Below are positions 7,541 through 16,575 of a stretch of 64,000 bases of DNA, one piece after another. Below the pieces are notes generated by a model. It was not told the origin of the DNA. It ran no database searches and saw only the letters and a list, made by a program, of their open reading frames with translations. Each line of letters begins with the position of its first letter. Within the stretch, counting starts at the first letter, position 1. A program made the translations under genes and the position numbers. The DNA is from Spirosoma lacussanchae (GTDB lineage: Bacteria > Bacteroidota > Bacteroidia > Cytophagales > Spirosomataceae): NCBI RefSeq assembly GCF_005870035.1, contig NZ_SWJG01000006.1:1-64000 (forward strand), in the 5' to 3' direction.

Positions 7541-8611
7541 ATGTCTCGAATTATATTGGATTGCGACCTGATGAAGTATTCTCATTCCGGGTTGTATCAG
7601 TACTGCCAGCACCTTGGCGATCATGTTAATCAGTTGTCGGCTGTTGATGGCTCGCCATCTCTGTACATGTACCTGCCGCCCCGCCGAAAACTTGAACTCA
7701 GTTCCAAACCGTATCACCTCATTGAGCAACGATGGCACAGGCTGGTTCAGCCGTTTCTGAAAGATTGTCGGGTGTGGCACGCTCCGTTTCAGTCCGGACG
7801 GATTTTGCCCGGTAAAACGCGTTATCCGGCTATCAGGGTGCTGCTGACCATCCATGACCTGAACGTACTCCACGAGGGCAGGCCCGAGGCCGTACAGCAG
7901 AAAAGCCTGGCGCATACGCAGGCGCTGATTGACCGCAGCGATGCTATTGTCTGCATTTCTGAATTTACCCGGAGCGACGTGCTGACCCACTGCGATGTTG
8001 GTAACAAGCCTGTTCACGTGATCTATAACGGTGTTGACCCGGTAACGGAGCCGGTACAGGCGCCCGCTGCGTACCGGCCTGCCCGCGCGTTTCTGCTCGG
8101 CATCGGCTACCAGAATCGGAAAAAAAACTACCATGTTCTGCTGCCTTTGCTCCAGTCGAACCCGGAGCTGGAGTTGCTACTGGTTGGTCATCATGACGAT
8201 TCGGCTTATGTCGATCAGATGCGGCAGCTGGCCCAAAACCTGGGGGTCAGCGATCGGCTGCACCTGCCGGGAACGGTCTCCGAGGCCGATAAAGCCTGGT
8301 ACCTGAGGCACTGCCAGGCGTTTCTGCACCCCTCACGGGCCGAAGGATTTGGGTTGCCCGTTATCGAGGCCATGCGGTTCGGGAAGCCGGTGTTTCTGTC
8401 AACGGCCACCTCGCTGCCCGAGATTGGCGGGGAAGCGGCTTTCTATTTTCCCAGCTTTGAGGCCGCGGTGGTGCAGTCGGTATTTGAACAGGGCATGCAT
8501 ACCTACACCCACACGCCGATGGCCGACGCCATTGTCCGGCATGCCGAACGATTTACCTGGCAGGCAAGCGCCCGCCAGTACGTAGCCGTGTATCAGTCGC
8601 TGATGAACTGA
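7541..8611 (+). CDS. Glycosyltransferase family 4, paralogue B
   Basis: This is a 356-residue protein from ATG 7541 (MSRIILDCDLMKYSHSGLYQY). An upstream in-frame ATG at 7481 would add 20 residues unlike the paralogue and is not preferred. It shares with the divergent gene at 6226-7281 the same order of motifs: LLTIHDLNVLHE, CISEFTRSDVLTHC, FLLGIGYQNRKKNYHVLLPLL and PSRAEGFGLPVIEAMRFGKPVF with E-x7-E. The two therefore arose by duplication followed by inversion or by an inverted duplication. Both keep their catalytic residues, which suggests two successive or alternative transfer steps and not a dead copy. No membrane segment is seen. Confidence 0.87.
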   Translation: MSRIILDCDLMKYSHSGLYQYCQHLGDHVNQLSAVDGSPSLYMYLPPRRKLELSSKPYHLIEQRWHRLVQPFLKDCRVWHAPFQSGRILPGKTRYPAIRVLLTIHDLNVLHEGRPEAVQQKSLAHTQALIDRSDAIVCISEFTRSDVLTHCDVGNKPVHVIYNGVDPVTEPVQAPAAYRPARAFLLGIGYQNRKKNYHVLLPLLQSNPELELLLVGHHDDSAYVDQMRQLAQNLGVSDRLHLPGTVSEADKAWYLRHCQAFLHPSRAEGFGLPVIEAMRFGKPVFLSTATSLPEIGGEAAFYFPSFEAAVVQSVFEQGMHTYTHTPMADAIVRHAERFTWQASARQYVAVYQSLMN

Positions 8612-8686
8612 AAAGCCGGATAGTGTTAAATTTTGCCCGAGCCGATCCATATAAATCGCGTAATGGCTACCTTGGTATCACGTACT

Positions 8687-9193
8687 ATGTGTATACTGGA
8701 AACGGATCGGTTGAACCTGTGTGCGCTGTCGACAGACGACGCGCCCTTTATCGTTGAACTCCTCAACACGCCTGCCTGGCTGGAATTCATCGGTGACCGG
8801 GGCGTTAGAACGGTTGCTGATGCCGAAGCGTATATTCAGAACGGTCCGGTGGCCAGTTATCGGCGGCTGGGTTTCGGGCTGTATCTGGTTCGGCTGAAAG
8901 AAAACCAGCAACCCATCGGCCTGTGTGGCCTGCTAAAGCGGGAAACCCTGGACGACGTAGATATCGGGTTTGCGTATCTGCCGCCGTTTACCCGACAGGG
9001 ATACGGTTTTGAAGCGGCATCTGCCGTTATTGCCTATGCCCGCACGACGCTAAAACTAGCCCGGATCGTAGCCATTACGGCGCCCCACAACCAGCCTTCG
9101 ATTAACCTGCTCAGTCGATTGGGGTTTCGCTACGAAGCGACCCGCACACTGCCCGGCCAAACCGAACCCTCCAGGCTCTATGGTCTCAGCTAA
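8687..9193 (+). CDS. GNAT-family N-acetyltransferase, RimJ/RimL-like
   Basis: This is a 168-residue acetyl-CoA-dependent acetyltransferase. The N-terminus ILETDRLNLCALSTDDAPFI is the standard RimL/RimJ opening. The acetyl-CoA loop region is IGFAYLPPFTRQGYGFEAASAV, and INLLSRLGFRYEA is the usual C-terminal motif. The ATG at 8687 places the ETDRL motif at the N-terminus; ATG 8663 is an alternative and the TTG at 8633 is unlikely. The gene stands alone, 75 bases after a glycosyltransferase. Such enzymes modify protein N-termini, amino sugars or small molecules, and the substrate cannot be told here. Confidence 0.85.
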   Translation: MCILETDRLNLCALSTDDAPFIVELLNTPAWLEFIGDRGVRTVADAEAYIQNGPVASYRRLGFGLYLVRLKENQQPIGLCGLLKRETLDDVDIGFAYLPPFTRQGYGFEAASAVIAYARTTLKLARIVAITAPHNQPSINLLSRLGFRYEATRTLPGQTEPSRLYGLS

Positions 9194-9219
9194 CGAACTG
9201 CTTTTATCAAGCTTCATCC

Positions 9220-9678
9220 ATGAACGCTCAACGAGTAATCAGCCCCGCCCTGGTCGGGCTGGCTATCGGGCTGCACCCGGGTTGTCAGAAAAATCCCGTG
9301 CCCCCCGGTGGCATCGGAACCTACCTGACCGGCCAGTGGCTGCTCACCAAAAAGGTTACCCGAACGAATACGACCGCCTTCGGCAGTCTGGGCGGACAAG
9401 TGCTCGAAGTGGGCAACGATAGCCGGCGCAATTTCCTGTCCATCAGCCAGGGTGGTGTTGAGCAGCTACGTCTTTTTGAAACTCGCCGGGTCACAAACGA
9501 GAATGCCTATACTGTGGATCTCTATTACGGCAACGGGCAGATGCTGCGGTACTTTCTAAGACAAACTTATCAGAACGGCGTTCCGCAGGGGGTACACAAC
9601 ATCCAGGTGACACCGTTCATAAAAGGATATGCCGCCGTTTTCGATACCGTCCGCTACCACTACGAACGGCTCCGGTAA
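9220..9678 (+). CDS. Hypothetical secreted or lipoprotein-like protein
   Basis: This is a 152-residue protein of no family I recognise. The N-terminus has a hydrophobic run (SPALVGLAIGLHPG) followed by Cys22, which could be a lipid-modified cysteine, but the residues before it (LHPGC) are a poor lipobox. The mature part contains YLTGQWLLTKKV and looks beta-rich (VEQLRLFETRRV, YTVDLYYGNGQMLRYFL), resembling the small lipocalin-like domains common in Bacteroidota lipoproteins. It starts 26 bases after the acetyltransferase gene and may be co-transcribed with it. Function unknown. Confidence 0.55.
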   Translation: MNAQRVISPALVGLAIGLHPGCQKNPVPPGGIGTYLTGQWLLTKKVTRTNTTAFGSLGGQVLEVGNDSRRNFLSISQGGVEQLRLFETRRVTNENAYTVDLYYGNGQMLRYFLRQTYQNGVPQGVHNIQVTPFIKGYAAVFDTVRYHYERLR

Positions 9679-9800
9679 GCTCGCCGGCCGCTAAGCCAGA
9701 GCAGGTATAAGCGATACGGTGCTTCACGAGATGGGTAGGGTGGTCGAGTGAAGTTGGTGTGCTAACTGGAGAGCGACAATCAGCATAGCCAAGTGTTTGT

Positions 9801-10177
9801 TCACAGGTCATGCGGATTGATACACGTCAGCCCTACAATAGTCTGAAAGTCTCTGGTGTTGCGGGAAATGAGAATGAAACCATATACCAGAGCAGTAGCG
9901 GCAATCAGGGTTAGCTTTTTATAGGTTTTTCGCAATTCAATGGTTGTGTTGGCAATAATATCGTCGACGTAAAAGATGGTTGCCAGAGACAAAAAGTCGC
10001 TCAGTTTCTGCATCTCGTCGGGGTCGCCACTAAATCCTAACACTTCGATCTTAGCAATGATGGATAGTGTCAGGCTGTCGTCATAAGCTCATCCATCGCC
10101 AAAGCGGCTGACTCCGGTAGCTTGTCTCCTACATAGTCAATAATAGCATTGGTATCTAAGATATATTGCTTTCCCAT
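9801..10177 (-). pseudogene. PIN-domain toxin (VapC-like), frameshifted
   Basis: The frame opening at ATG 10177 reads YILDTNAIIDYVGD, the hallmark N-terminus of PIN ribonucleases, but stops at TGA 10070-10072 after 35 residues. The next frame continues with LTLSIIAKIEVLGF and ends with ATALVYGFILISRNTRDF, the rest of the same domain. Restoring one base near 10081-10086 (GAGCTTATG-ACGACAGC) would join the halves as MDELMDDSLTLSII. The region normally reading LPDAIIAAT is KLTLIAAT here, so the conserved acidic residue is also missing. The overlap with the antitoxin gene (22 bases) is typical of a bicistronic type II module. I infer an inactive toxin; a sequencing error could explain the frameshift but not the lost aspartate. 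Confidence 0.75.
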
Positions 10178-10389
10178 TGCGTTCTTGCTTGCTCAGTATG
10201 GCGGAGCAATTCATCGGCCGTTTCTTTAGAAATAGCCCCTCGAAAAGCCGACGGTTTGGTTCGGTTTGGATTCGCTATCTCCAGTGTTTTCAAATCCTGA
10301 TGCTTTGCCGTAATGTTATGCCACTCCTCAATGGGAATCACAATGGCCGTGTGTCGGCCCTGGGCGTCGGATAAATACTGTACATTCAT
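10156..10389 (-). CDS. Antitoxin-like protein upstream of PIN toxin
   Basis: This is a 77-residue protein from ATG 10389 (MNVQYLSDAQGRHTAIVIP). A TTG-initiated 90-residue version extends past a natural ATG and is rejected. The first half (YLSDAQGRHTAIVIPIEEWHNIT) looks like the DNA-binding domain of Phd/YefM-type antitoxins. The C-terminal half (RTKPSAFRGAISKETADELLRH) would wrap the toxin. It precedes the PIN gene with a 22-base overlap, the usual antitoxin-first order with autoregulation. Because the toxin is broken, this is probably an orphan antitoxin. Confidence 0.65.
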   Translation of the reverse strand: MNVQYLSDAQGRHTAIVIPIEEWHNITAKHQDLKTLEIANPNRTKPSAFRGAISKETADELLRHTEQARTQWESNIS

Positions 10390-10792
10390 AGTTAGGTATA
10401 TCCAGTGTAATTGTAAAAATAAGCACACGGGCTGGTAAAACCTATCTGATCATATCGTCGCTGAGTCGGGACTTTGTCTGTGTTTCATACCCACCACAAT
10501 GACCTGGATTACCGAACTAAATTGGCCGGTGTAAGTTGGCTGAGTCAGGTCAACGACCCGACTCAGCCCAATCAGGGCTTTGCTGTTCGGGACAAGCGCT
10601 CATTCGGCATGAGCTTACAGCACGAGTCAAATGCGATTCTAAGGTCTGGATGGGCAAATAAGCGTAACCAACGACGTTATCCAGCCGATTGGGCGATGGC
10701 TGCTGGATGGGGGCGATTGTGAGGGGGGACCATTGTGGCTAAACGAGGGGATAAACTACCGAAAACAGAGGTATACCTCGTATGTTTGGTTC
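10390..10792. other. Gap with a strong hairpin and no convincing gene
   Basis: Only an 82-codon TTG-initiated frame (10474-10722) spans this region. Its sequence has no recognisable motif and contains the hairpin at 10538-10568. I treat the stretch as intergenic, possibly holding the antitoxin promoter and decayed sequence. Confidence 0.4.
10538..10568. repeat. Near-perfect hairpin, 31 bases
   Basis: The outer stem GGCTGAGTC (10538-10546) pairs with GACTCAGCC (10560-10568), and the inner stem GGTC (10548-10551) pairs with GACC (10555-10558) around the loop AAC, with one A/C mismatch between the stems. No U-run follows, so it is not a standard terminator. It may be a palindromic interspersed element. 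Confidence 0.7.
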
Positions 10793-11179
10793 ATGAACTC
10801 ACGCATACGGCCTGAGTCACTTGACTCATCACCCTACAAAGAACTGATTCAGACCCTGGCTTATCGATGGGTCAGTGCCGACCGTCCTGCCGAAGGGCTG
10901 GTCTATCAGGATTACATGAACACCCTCCGTACGTTGCTGCTGACCACCCAGAGCCTTGAGCAGACCACTGCCATCGTTATGGCGGTGCTGAAGCAGGCCG
11001 TGGCGCTCAACAAAACATCGGCCTGGGTCGAGCAGGAGCTGAAGTTTGAGGGTATGCTCAGCGGGGTCGATCGGGCCGACTTCCTACGGCTCGACCTGCA
11101 ACAGGCGGGCGAGGTCGACGACAGCCTGCTCGATGTGTACAACGAACGAATCAATCGGTTTTCTGCCGACGGGATGTAG
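10793..11179 (+). CDS. Hypothetical helical protein
   Basis: This is a 128-residue protein from ATG 10793; the longer TTG version from 10733 adds an unlikely N-terminus. The sequence is predicted by eye to be mostly alpha-helical (SSPYKELIQTLAYRWVSA, LRTLLLTTQSLEQTTAIVMAVL) and acidic towards the end (LRLDLQQAGEVDDSLLDVY). There is no signal peptide, membrane segment or recognised domain. Codon use looks like that of neighbouring genes, supporting a real gene. It converges on the histidine kinase gene with an 18-base gap. No function is assigned. Confidence 0.5.
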   Translation: MNSRIRPESLDSSPYKELIQTLAYRWVSADRPAEGLVYQDYMNTLRTLLLTTQSLEQTTAIVMAVLKQAVALNKTSAWVEQELKFEGMLSGVDRADFLRLDLQQAGEVDDSLLDVYNERINRFSADGM

Positions 11180-11197
11180 CGCAGCAGCCGCCGTTGT

Positions 11198-14100
11198 TCA
11201 GGAGATGACGCGGTAGGCTTTCGGGAGCGTAATTCGGAAGGTGGTGCCGACGCCCTCGGTAGTGTCCAGATCGATTTGTCCGTTGAGGAGGGTGATGTAT
11301 TCGTGGCAGATGGCCAACCCAAGACCCGTTCCCTGAAAGGTGATGGCGTTACTGGCTCTGAAAAATTTCCCGAACAGATTCGGTATGTCTTTCTTGGGAA
11401 TCCCGATGCCTTTGTCGCTAACTTTTAGCGTGACCATATTGTCTTTAAACCGGATGGTCAGTGTCGGGTTGCCGGTCGAAAATTTGAAGGCATTGGACAA
11501 CAGATTTACGAGCACATGCGCTACCAGTTTCCTGTCGGTTTCGACCGGTACAACCTCGCCAATAACGATCAGTTCAACGAAGCGTTTATCCCCTCTGTCG
11601 CTGAAATGCAGTTTAATTGTTTGCGCACAAAGGTCAAATAAATCAACCGGCTCAATGTCAATAATTACCTTGCCCTCGTCTAGTTTGCTGACGGTAAGGG
11701 TGTCGGAAATCAAATCGTTGAGCGAAAATATTTTCTTGTGAATCGTGTCGAGATGCCGGTTGATAGAGCTGATGTCGACAGAAGCCGAGCCGCTGTTGAC
11801 ATAGTGTTTTACGAGTTCAAGGCTGGAGCTGATGCCCGCCAGCGGTGTTCTGAACTCGTGGGAGGCTGTTGATATAAACCTCGATTTGAGTGCATTCAGC
11901 GCCCGCTCCCGCTGGAGAGAATCCTGCAAAATCAATTCTTTTTCGTGGGCTGACGTGATGTCGGAAGCAACACCAACCCGGCGCGTAATGACACCGTTCT
12001 CGTCTTTTACCGTGAAAATGCGGACGCTTAGATAACGAACACTGCCGTCCTGATGATTGGCCCGGAACTCAAACGATGGCTCCTGTTCAGTATGCATAAA
12101 AAAGCTCAGCACTTTCGGGCGATCTTCTTCGATAATAAAGTCTAAAAACGTTAGGGGGTTTCGGTACAGGTTCGTAACCGGCTGACCCGTAAATCGTTCG
12201 TAGGCGGCATTCATGTAGGTAAACCGGGGCTCTTCCAGATCCCGTATCCAGAAAATTTCGTCTACGTTTTCGGCAATATCCCGGAACCGCTGTTCGCTTT
12301 CGATGATTGCTTCTTCTGCTTTCTTTCGGGCGGTGATGTCGGTCAGGGTTCCGGTAAAGCCGGTAATCTCAGCCTGTTCGTTGAGCGTAGCCTGCGCAAA
12401 CACATCGATCCATCGGTAACCGCCTTCTTTGTGGCGATACCGTACAACCAGGTTAACATGCCCGGCGTCGCAGTCCCTGATCTGGGAAAAGAGCGCCAGG
12501 GTATGGGCCTGGTCGTCGGGAAGAATGTACTCCAGGAACCGATGCCCCAGTGCTTCCTCGACGGTGAATCCGGTCACTTCTTCCCAGGCCGCATTCAGAA
12601 ACAGCCAGCAACCCGTTGAGTCGGCCTGGAAAACAACGGCTTTGAGGTGATCGACCAGCGACCGGTACCGGTACTCGCTGTCCCGCATGGCCTGTTCGGC
12701 CTGACGTTTCGTGGTCCGGTCCCGAATGACGCCGATCATGCGGTTGGTGCCGTTGGGATCATCCTGACGCACCAGGCCATCGGCTTTCATATAGTGAACC
12801 GACTGATGAGTAGGCGAGAAGAGCCGGAACTCGGCGTTAAACGGCTTTCTGCTTTGCTGAATGTCGGCTACATATTGCTTAAAGAAGGGTAGATCATCCG
12901 GATGAACCATGCGGGCCACATCGTCGAGGTGGCGGATGGGCTTATCACGGGGCATGTCGAAGAGGTTGGCGAAGCTGCCATCCAGAATCAGCTCGTTGGT
13001 ATCCAGATTCCATTCCCACACGCCCAGTTTGCCAGCGCGGGTAGCCAGCTGACTCCGCTGGTTAGCCTGTACCAGCTCCTGCTCGATGGTTTTCAGGTAC
13101 GAAATGTCGATAGCCGTGTCGACGTAGCCGATCAGCTCCTGCTCATCGTTGTAGAGGCCGGTTACGGTAGAGATGACCGGAATCAGCTGGCCGGTTTTGG
13201 TGAGCAGCGTATTTTCCCGGCGCAGATAGTCGTGATTTTCCAGATAGGCTCTGATGAGCTTCTCGCCCGTGATGGAAGGGTCGGCTACTTCGGGCCTGAG
13301 CTGGTCGATCTGCTGCTGAAAAACCCCCGGAGCGCGTAGTGCTCCGGGGGTAAGCTTGCCAATCAGCTCGTCGGACCGGTAACCGGTCAGGGTTTCGAGC
13401 GCTGGATTGACCAGCTGAATGATTCCCTCGGTGTCGGTGGCGGCAATGGCCAGTCCGGCGTATTTGAAAATAGCCCGCTGAATGGCGTACAGCTGCTGAA
13501 TCTGCCCGGTCCGCTCAGCTACGCGCGTTTCCAGCTCTGCGTTCGTTTGCCGCAGCTGCGCTTTGGTTCTTTTCAGGCTTGTAATGTCGTTGACCGTCAA
13601 CAGCACATTGCCTCCCACCCGGGCCAGCAGGTAATCGCCCCAGAACTCGCCTACCGACAGATCGTCCTGCAACTGAATCCGTTGGGGACCGCCCGTCGTG
13701 GCCACGCTGACCAGACAGTCGAAAAGCCCGTTGGTGCGCACATGCGGGAGCATGGCAAGCAGCCGCTGTCCGGGCATGGCTTCCTGCGTCTGGCCCGTGA
13801 TATGGGCCGCCACCGGATTAGCCAGCAGGTACGTAAAATCAACGAGGCTGCCGGCGACCCAGACCGGCTCCAGGAGCGCCAGGCCCGTGGGGCTTGTGTC
13901 GACAACCACCTGCAGGAGCTGGTGATTATTAAACAGGGTAGTGGCCTGAGTGGTCAGCTGCTGGTTGATTTCTTCCTGCAAGAGCAGCACCGAGAGTTGC
14001 CCGGCCACTTCTCTGGCGATAAGGACATGCTCGGAGGTGAAGAACTGAGGGGTAGGGTCTAACAGAACCAGTAAGCCAACATATTGCTCATGGGCCTGCA

Positions 14101-15406
14101 GGGGAACGCAGAGAAAGGAACGATGCCCCCAGTCGTAGGGGTTGAAATCAGCCGGGAAGCCGCTGCTGCTGGGTCGTAGCTGATTCACCAGGATCTCCTG
14201 CCCTTGTGCCAGCAGGTTGTTATACAGGTATTGTACGGGTATGGACACCCCTGGCCAGTCTTCGCGCTGCCCGCGCCTGAACCGGCTTTCAGTATGCGCA
14301 TACTGTCTGTCTTCATCGATTCGGAATACAATCCCAATTTCGCAGGGAATCATCTCGTACAGGTGGTGCAGCGCCGTAAGGGCAGGCTGTCCGTCGTGGA
14401 GACTGCTGGTCAGCAACGCTTTGGTGATGCGGCTCAAGCCGGTGAGCCGTTTGTTGACCCGCTGCAGCTGTAGTTCGCGGCTGGCCCGGCTGGTGGCGGT
14501 TACGACCAGCGCCGAAAACGTTTTCAGCAGATCGGCATCGTTGGTGTCCCACTGCCTGGCTTCCCGGACGGCATCGAATCCAACAAAACCTACCAGACCA
14601 TGGTCTGCCACCAGGGGCATAACCAGTAACGACTGGATGTTAAAATCCAGCAGGGTTGCTTTCTCCCTGGCCGCGTCGGGCGGTAGTTCATCCAGCAAGG
14701 TCAGCCGGATGGTTTGCTGGTTGCTCATTTTCTCCTGCCACCAGGGGTATGAGCGGGTCGGTATATCCTGCAGGTCAGACTGGTGAGAAGCAATACCTTC
14801 GGCGCACCACTCGTGGGTGCAGGACATGCGCTGGTTGTCGGGGGCGTATTCGAAGATATATACCCGGTCAGCGTTGTTATACGACCCTATTTTGGCCAGC
14901 GATTCATGGATGAACGCATTTAGCCCGTCGGGGGACACAGTCAGCAGGCTGCCCGAGATGTCGGAGATAATCGATTCGAGTGCCAGCCGGCGCTGCAGGT
15001 TGTTTCTGTATTTCTCCGGGCTTTTGTTCTGGATATAAATCAAACAGGTCTGCTGGTTGCGGCTAATCGTGAAGTCGAGCCAGCGATTGGCATCCGGGTC
15101 GTACCGTTCCATCGTGATCGGCGTTCCGGTGGCCAGTACGGCCCGAATGGAGTCGGCCAGGTGGCGCAGGCAGGAATTGCCAGCCAGCGGCAGCGGACGA
15201 ACCGGCTGAGGCAGGCCACCAACGAGCGAGGACGCCCGGTCGTTCCAGTAAGTGACGGTCAGGGTAGGGGCAACAGAGGTCGGGCCCGGCTCACAGATCA
15301 GTACGCCGATCGGAAGATCTGCCCACAGGCCGGGTTGGTTAGTGCTTTCAGAAGGGGCGACTTCCCTGTTGAAAAAAAAACTCTTTAGCCGATTAAAAAG
15401 CGCCAT
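11198..15406 (-). CDS. Soluble multi-sensor histidine kinase (GAF-GAF-PAS x5)
   Basis: This is a 1402-residue kinase from ATG 15406 (MALFNRLKSFFF); a TTG at 15445 would add 13 residues. Reading along it there is a short N-terminal PAS-like segment, two GAF domains (LESIISDISGSLLTV.., then ITKALLTSSLHDGQP..), and about five PAS/PAC units (ATDTEGIIQLVNPALETLTGY, GVWEWNLDTNELILDG, YRSLVDHLKAVVF, FRDIAENVDEIFWI among them). A HisKA box STASHEFRTPLAG (phospho-acceptor His about 1183) and a HATPase_c with N-box NLLSNAFKFS, G1 DKGIGIP and G2 GTGLGLA follow. No transmembrane helix is visible, so sensing is cytoplasmic. It is last in a same-strand block with a REC-HATPase protein, a second giant kinase and a LytTR regulator. 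The signal is unknown. Confidence 0.88.
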   Translation of the reverse strand: MALFNRLKSFFFNREVAPSESTNQPGLWADLPIGVLICEPGPTSVAPTLTVTYWNDRASSLVGGLPQPVRPLPLAGNSCLRHLADSIRAVLATGTPITMERYDPDANRWLDFTISRNQQTCLIYIQNKSPEKYRNNLQRRLALESIISDISGSLLTVSPDGLNAFIHESLAKIGSYNNADRVYIFEYAPDNQRMSCTHEWCAEGIASHQSDLQDIPTRSYPWWQEKMSNQQTIRLTLLDELPPDAAREKATLLDFNIQSLLVMPLVADHGLVGFVGFDAVREARQWDTNDADLLKTFSALVVTATSRASRELQLQRVNKRLTGLSRITKALLTSSLHDGQPALTALHHLYEMIPCEIGIVFRIDEDRQYAHTESRFRRGQREDWPGVSIPVQYLYNNLLAQGQEILVNQLRPSSSGFPADFNPYDWGHRSFLCVPLQAHEQYVGLLVLLDPTPQFFTSEHVLIAREVAGQLSVLLLQEEINQQLTTQATTLFNNHQLLQVVVDTSPTGLALLEPVWVAGSLVDFTYLLANPVAAHITGQTQEAMPGQRLLAMLPHVRTNGLFDCLVSVATTGGPQRIQLQDDLSVGEFWGDYLLARVGGNVLLTVNDITSLKRTKAQLRQTNAELETRVAERTGQIQQLYAIQRAIFKYAGLAIAATDTEGIIQLVNPALETLTGYRSDELIGKLTPGALRAPGVFQQQIDQLRPEVADPSITGEKLIRAYLENHDYLRRENTLLTKTGQLIPVISTVTGLYNDEQELIGYVDTAIDISYLKTIEQELVQANQRSQLATRAGKLGVWEWNLDTNELILDGSFANLFDMPRDKPIRHLDDVARMVHPDDLPFFKQYVADIQQSRKPFNAEFRLFSPTHQSVHYMKADGLVRQDDPNGTNRMIGVIRDRTTKRQAEQAMRDSEYRYRSLVDHLKAVVFQADSTGCWLFLNAAWEEVTGFTVEEALGHRFLEYILPDDQAHTLALFSQIRDCDAGHVNLVVRYRHKEGGYRWIDVFAQATLNEQAEITGFTGTLTDITARKKAEEAIIESEQRFRDIAENVDEIFWIRDLEEPRFTYMNAAYERFTGQPVTNLYRNPLTFLDFIIEEDRPKVLSFFMHTEQEPSFEFRANHQDGSVRYLSVRIFTVKDENGVITRRVGVASDITSAHEKELILQDSLQRERALNALKSRFISTASHEFRTPLAGISSSLELVKHYVNSGSASVDISSINRHLDTIHKKIFSLNDLISDTLTVSKLDEGKVIIDIEPVDLFDLCAQTIKLHFSDRGDKRFVELIVIGEVVPVETDRKLVAHVLVNLLSNAFKFSTGNPTLTIRFKDNMVTLKVSDKGIGIPKKDIPNLFGKFFRASNAITFQGTGLGLAICHEYITLLNGQIDLDTTEGVGTTFRITLPKAYRVIS

Positions 15407-15455
15407 GAAAACGGACTCGTACGAAGGGGAAACAACTGACATCAACGCATTGAAC

Positions 15456-16562
15456 TTAGGCCTGATCGGTATGGACAGGAAGCCGGATTACCACCACCGT
15501 TAGTCCGGGTGCGGGGCTATCGATGGTGAAGCTGCCCTGGTTCAAATCAAGCATGCGCTGGGTGATCGACAGCCCGATACCAAAGCCCTGCTGCTCGTAC
15601 TGAGACCGGTCAAACTGGGTGTAAGCGCCGATCTGGTCCAGGCGCCCGATCGGAAACGGCTGCCCCTGATTGGTTATGGTCAGGCAGTACTGATTGGCCT
15701 GGACACACCCCTGCACCGTAACGCACTGGTCGGGAGCCGAAAACTTACAGGCGTTGTCGAGCAGTTCGGTCAGGCAGGTTGTCAGGCTCTCGGCCGACAG
15801 GTCAAGCGGGGCGTCATCGATGTCGAGCCGATAGTCGATCCGTCGGTCCTGCCGCAGGGCGATGGCTTCCATACAGCTATTGACCATCGACTGGGTAATC
15901 TGGCAGGTGCCGCTGGTATAAAACAGGTACGTGGGGTTAGCTGGCTCCATATGCCGCAGCGAGTCCATTAGCTGAATGTTGTCCAGCGAGCGTTTGAGCC
16001 GGAGTCCGCACACCTTGATCATGTGGGCCATAGTGGCTATTTCATCACCCGTAAAGTGCTGGTGCTGGTCAACGAGCAGAGACGAAAAACCCAGAATACC
16101 GGTCAGGGCGGTGTTTGACTCGTGCACCGATACCGAGGCCAGGTTATGGCGGTAGTTATCAAGCTGTGCTTTCAGCTCTGCTTTGCGCAGGGCCTCGCGC
16201 TGTAGCCGGCTGTTGATGCTGCTCAGCAGATTGTCGAGGGTGAAGGGCTTGGTCAGGTAATCATCGGCCCCCTGTGCCATACCCCGGCGCAGGTCGGTGG
16301 TTTCTGTTTTGGCCGTCAGAAAAATAAAGGGCGTCGTGGCGGTAAGCTGATTGTTGCGTATGACATCCAGCACCTGATAGCCGTCTACTTCGGGCATCAT
16401 GATATCGCACAGGATCAGCTGGGGGGGGCGTAACATGGCCTGGCTGATGCCCTCGCGCCCATTGATGGCGGTATCGACCTCGTAGCCATGCAGGCTCAGC
16501 ATTTCGGCCAGGTTTTCCCGAATTTGTGTGTCGTCTTCTATAACAAGTACTTGTGTTGACAT
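15456..16562 (-). CDS. Hybrid response regulator-histidine kinase (REC-HATPase)
   Basis: This is a 368-residue protein from ATG 16562 (MSTQVLVIEDD); longer frames would run into the preceding gene. The N-terminal receiver (1-120) has the acidic pair E9/D10/D11, phospho-acceptor D53 in LILCDIMMP, the FLTAK Thr and YLTKPF Lys. It is followed by a dimerisation segment with a possible phospho-His in SVHESNTALTGILGF and a HATPase_c domain (ELLDNACKFS, GFGIGLSI). This REC-first order fits a phosphorelay protein that receives phosphate and then signals onward. The gap to the upstream kinase gene is 13 bases, which suggests an operon. Its REC is close in sequence to that of the LytTR regulator in the same block, so both may be targets of the two kinases. 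Confidence 0.85.
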   Translation of the reverse strand: MSTQVLVIEDDTQIRENLAEMLSLHGYEVDTAINGREGISQAMLRPPQLILCDIMMPEVDGYQVLDVIRNNQLTATTPFIFLTAKTETTDLRRGMAQGADDYLTKPFTLDNLLSSINSRLQREALRKAELKAQLDNYRHNLASVSVHESNTALTGILGFSSLLVDQHQHFTGDEIATMAHMIKVCGLRLKRSLDNIQLMDSLRHMEPANPTYLFYTSGTCQITQSMVNSCMEAIALRQDRRIDYRLDIDDAPLDLSAESLTTCLTELLDNACKFSAPDQCVTVQGCVQANQYCLTITNQGQPFPIGRLDQIGAYTQFDRSQYEQQGFGIGLSITQRMLDLNQGSFTIDSPAPGLTVVVIRLPVHTDQA

Positions 16563-16575
16563 GATGGCTGGAAGG

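Noticed and set aside
10474..10722. 82-codon frame between the antitoxin and the hypothetical gene
   Set aside because: It starts with TTG, shows no domain or codon pattern of a gene, and contains a strong hairpin at 10538-10568.
10733..10820. Reading frame containing HELTH, resembling a zinc-metalloprotease motif
   Set aside because: The frame is only 26 codons before a stop and overlaps the start of a better-supported gene in another frame; the motif has no surrounding protease features.
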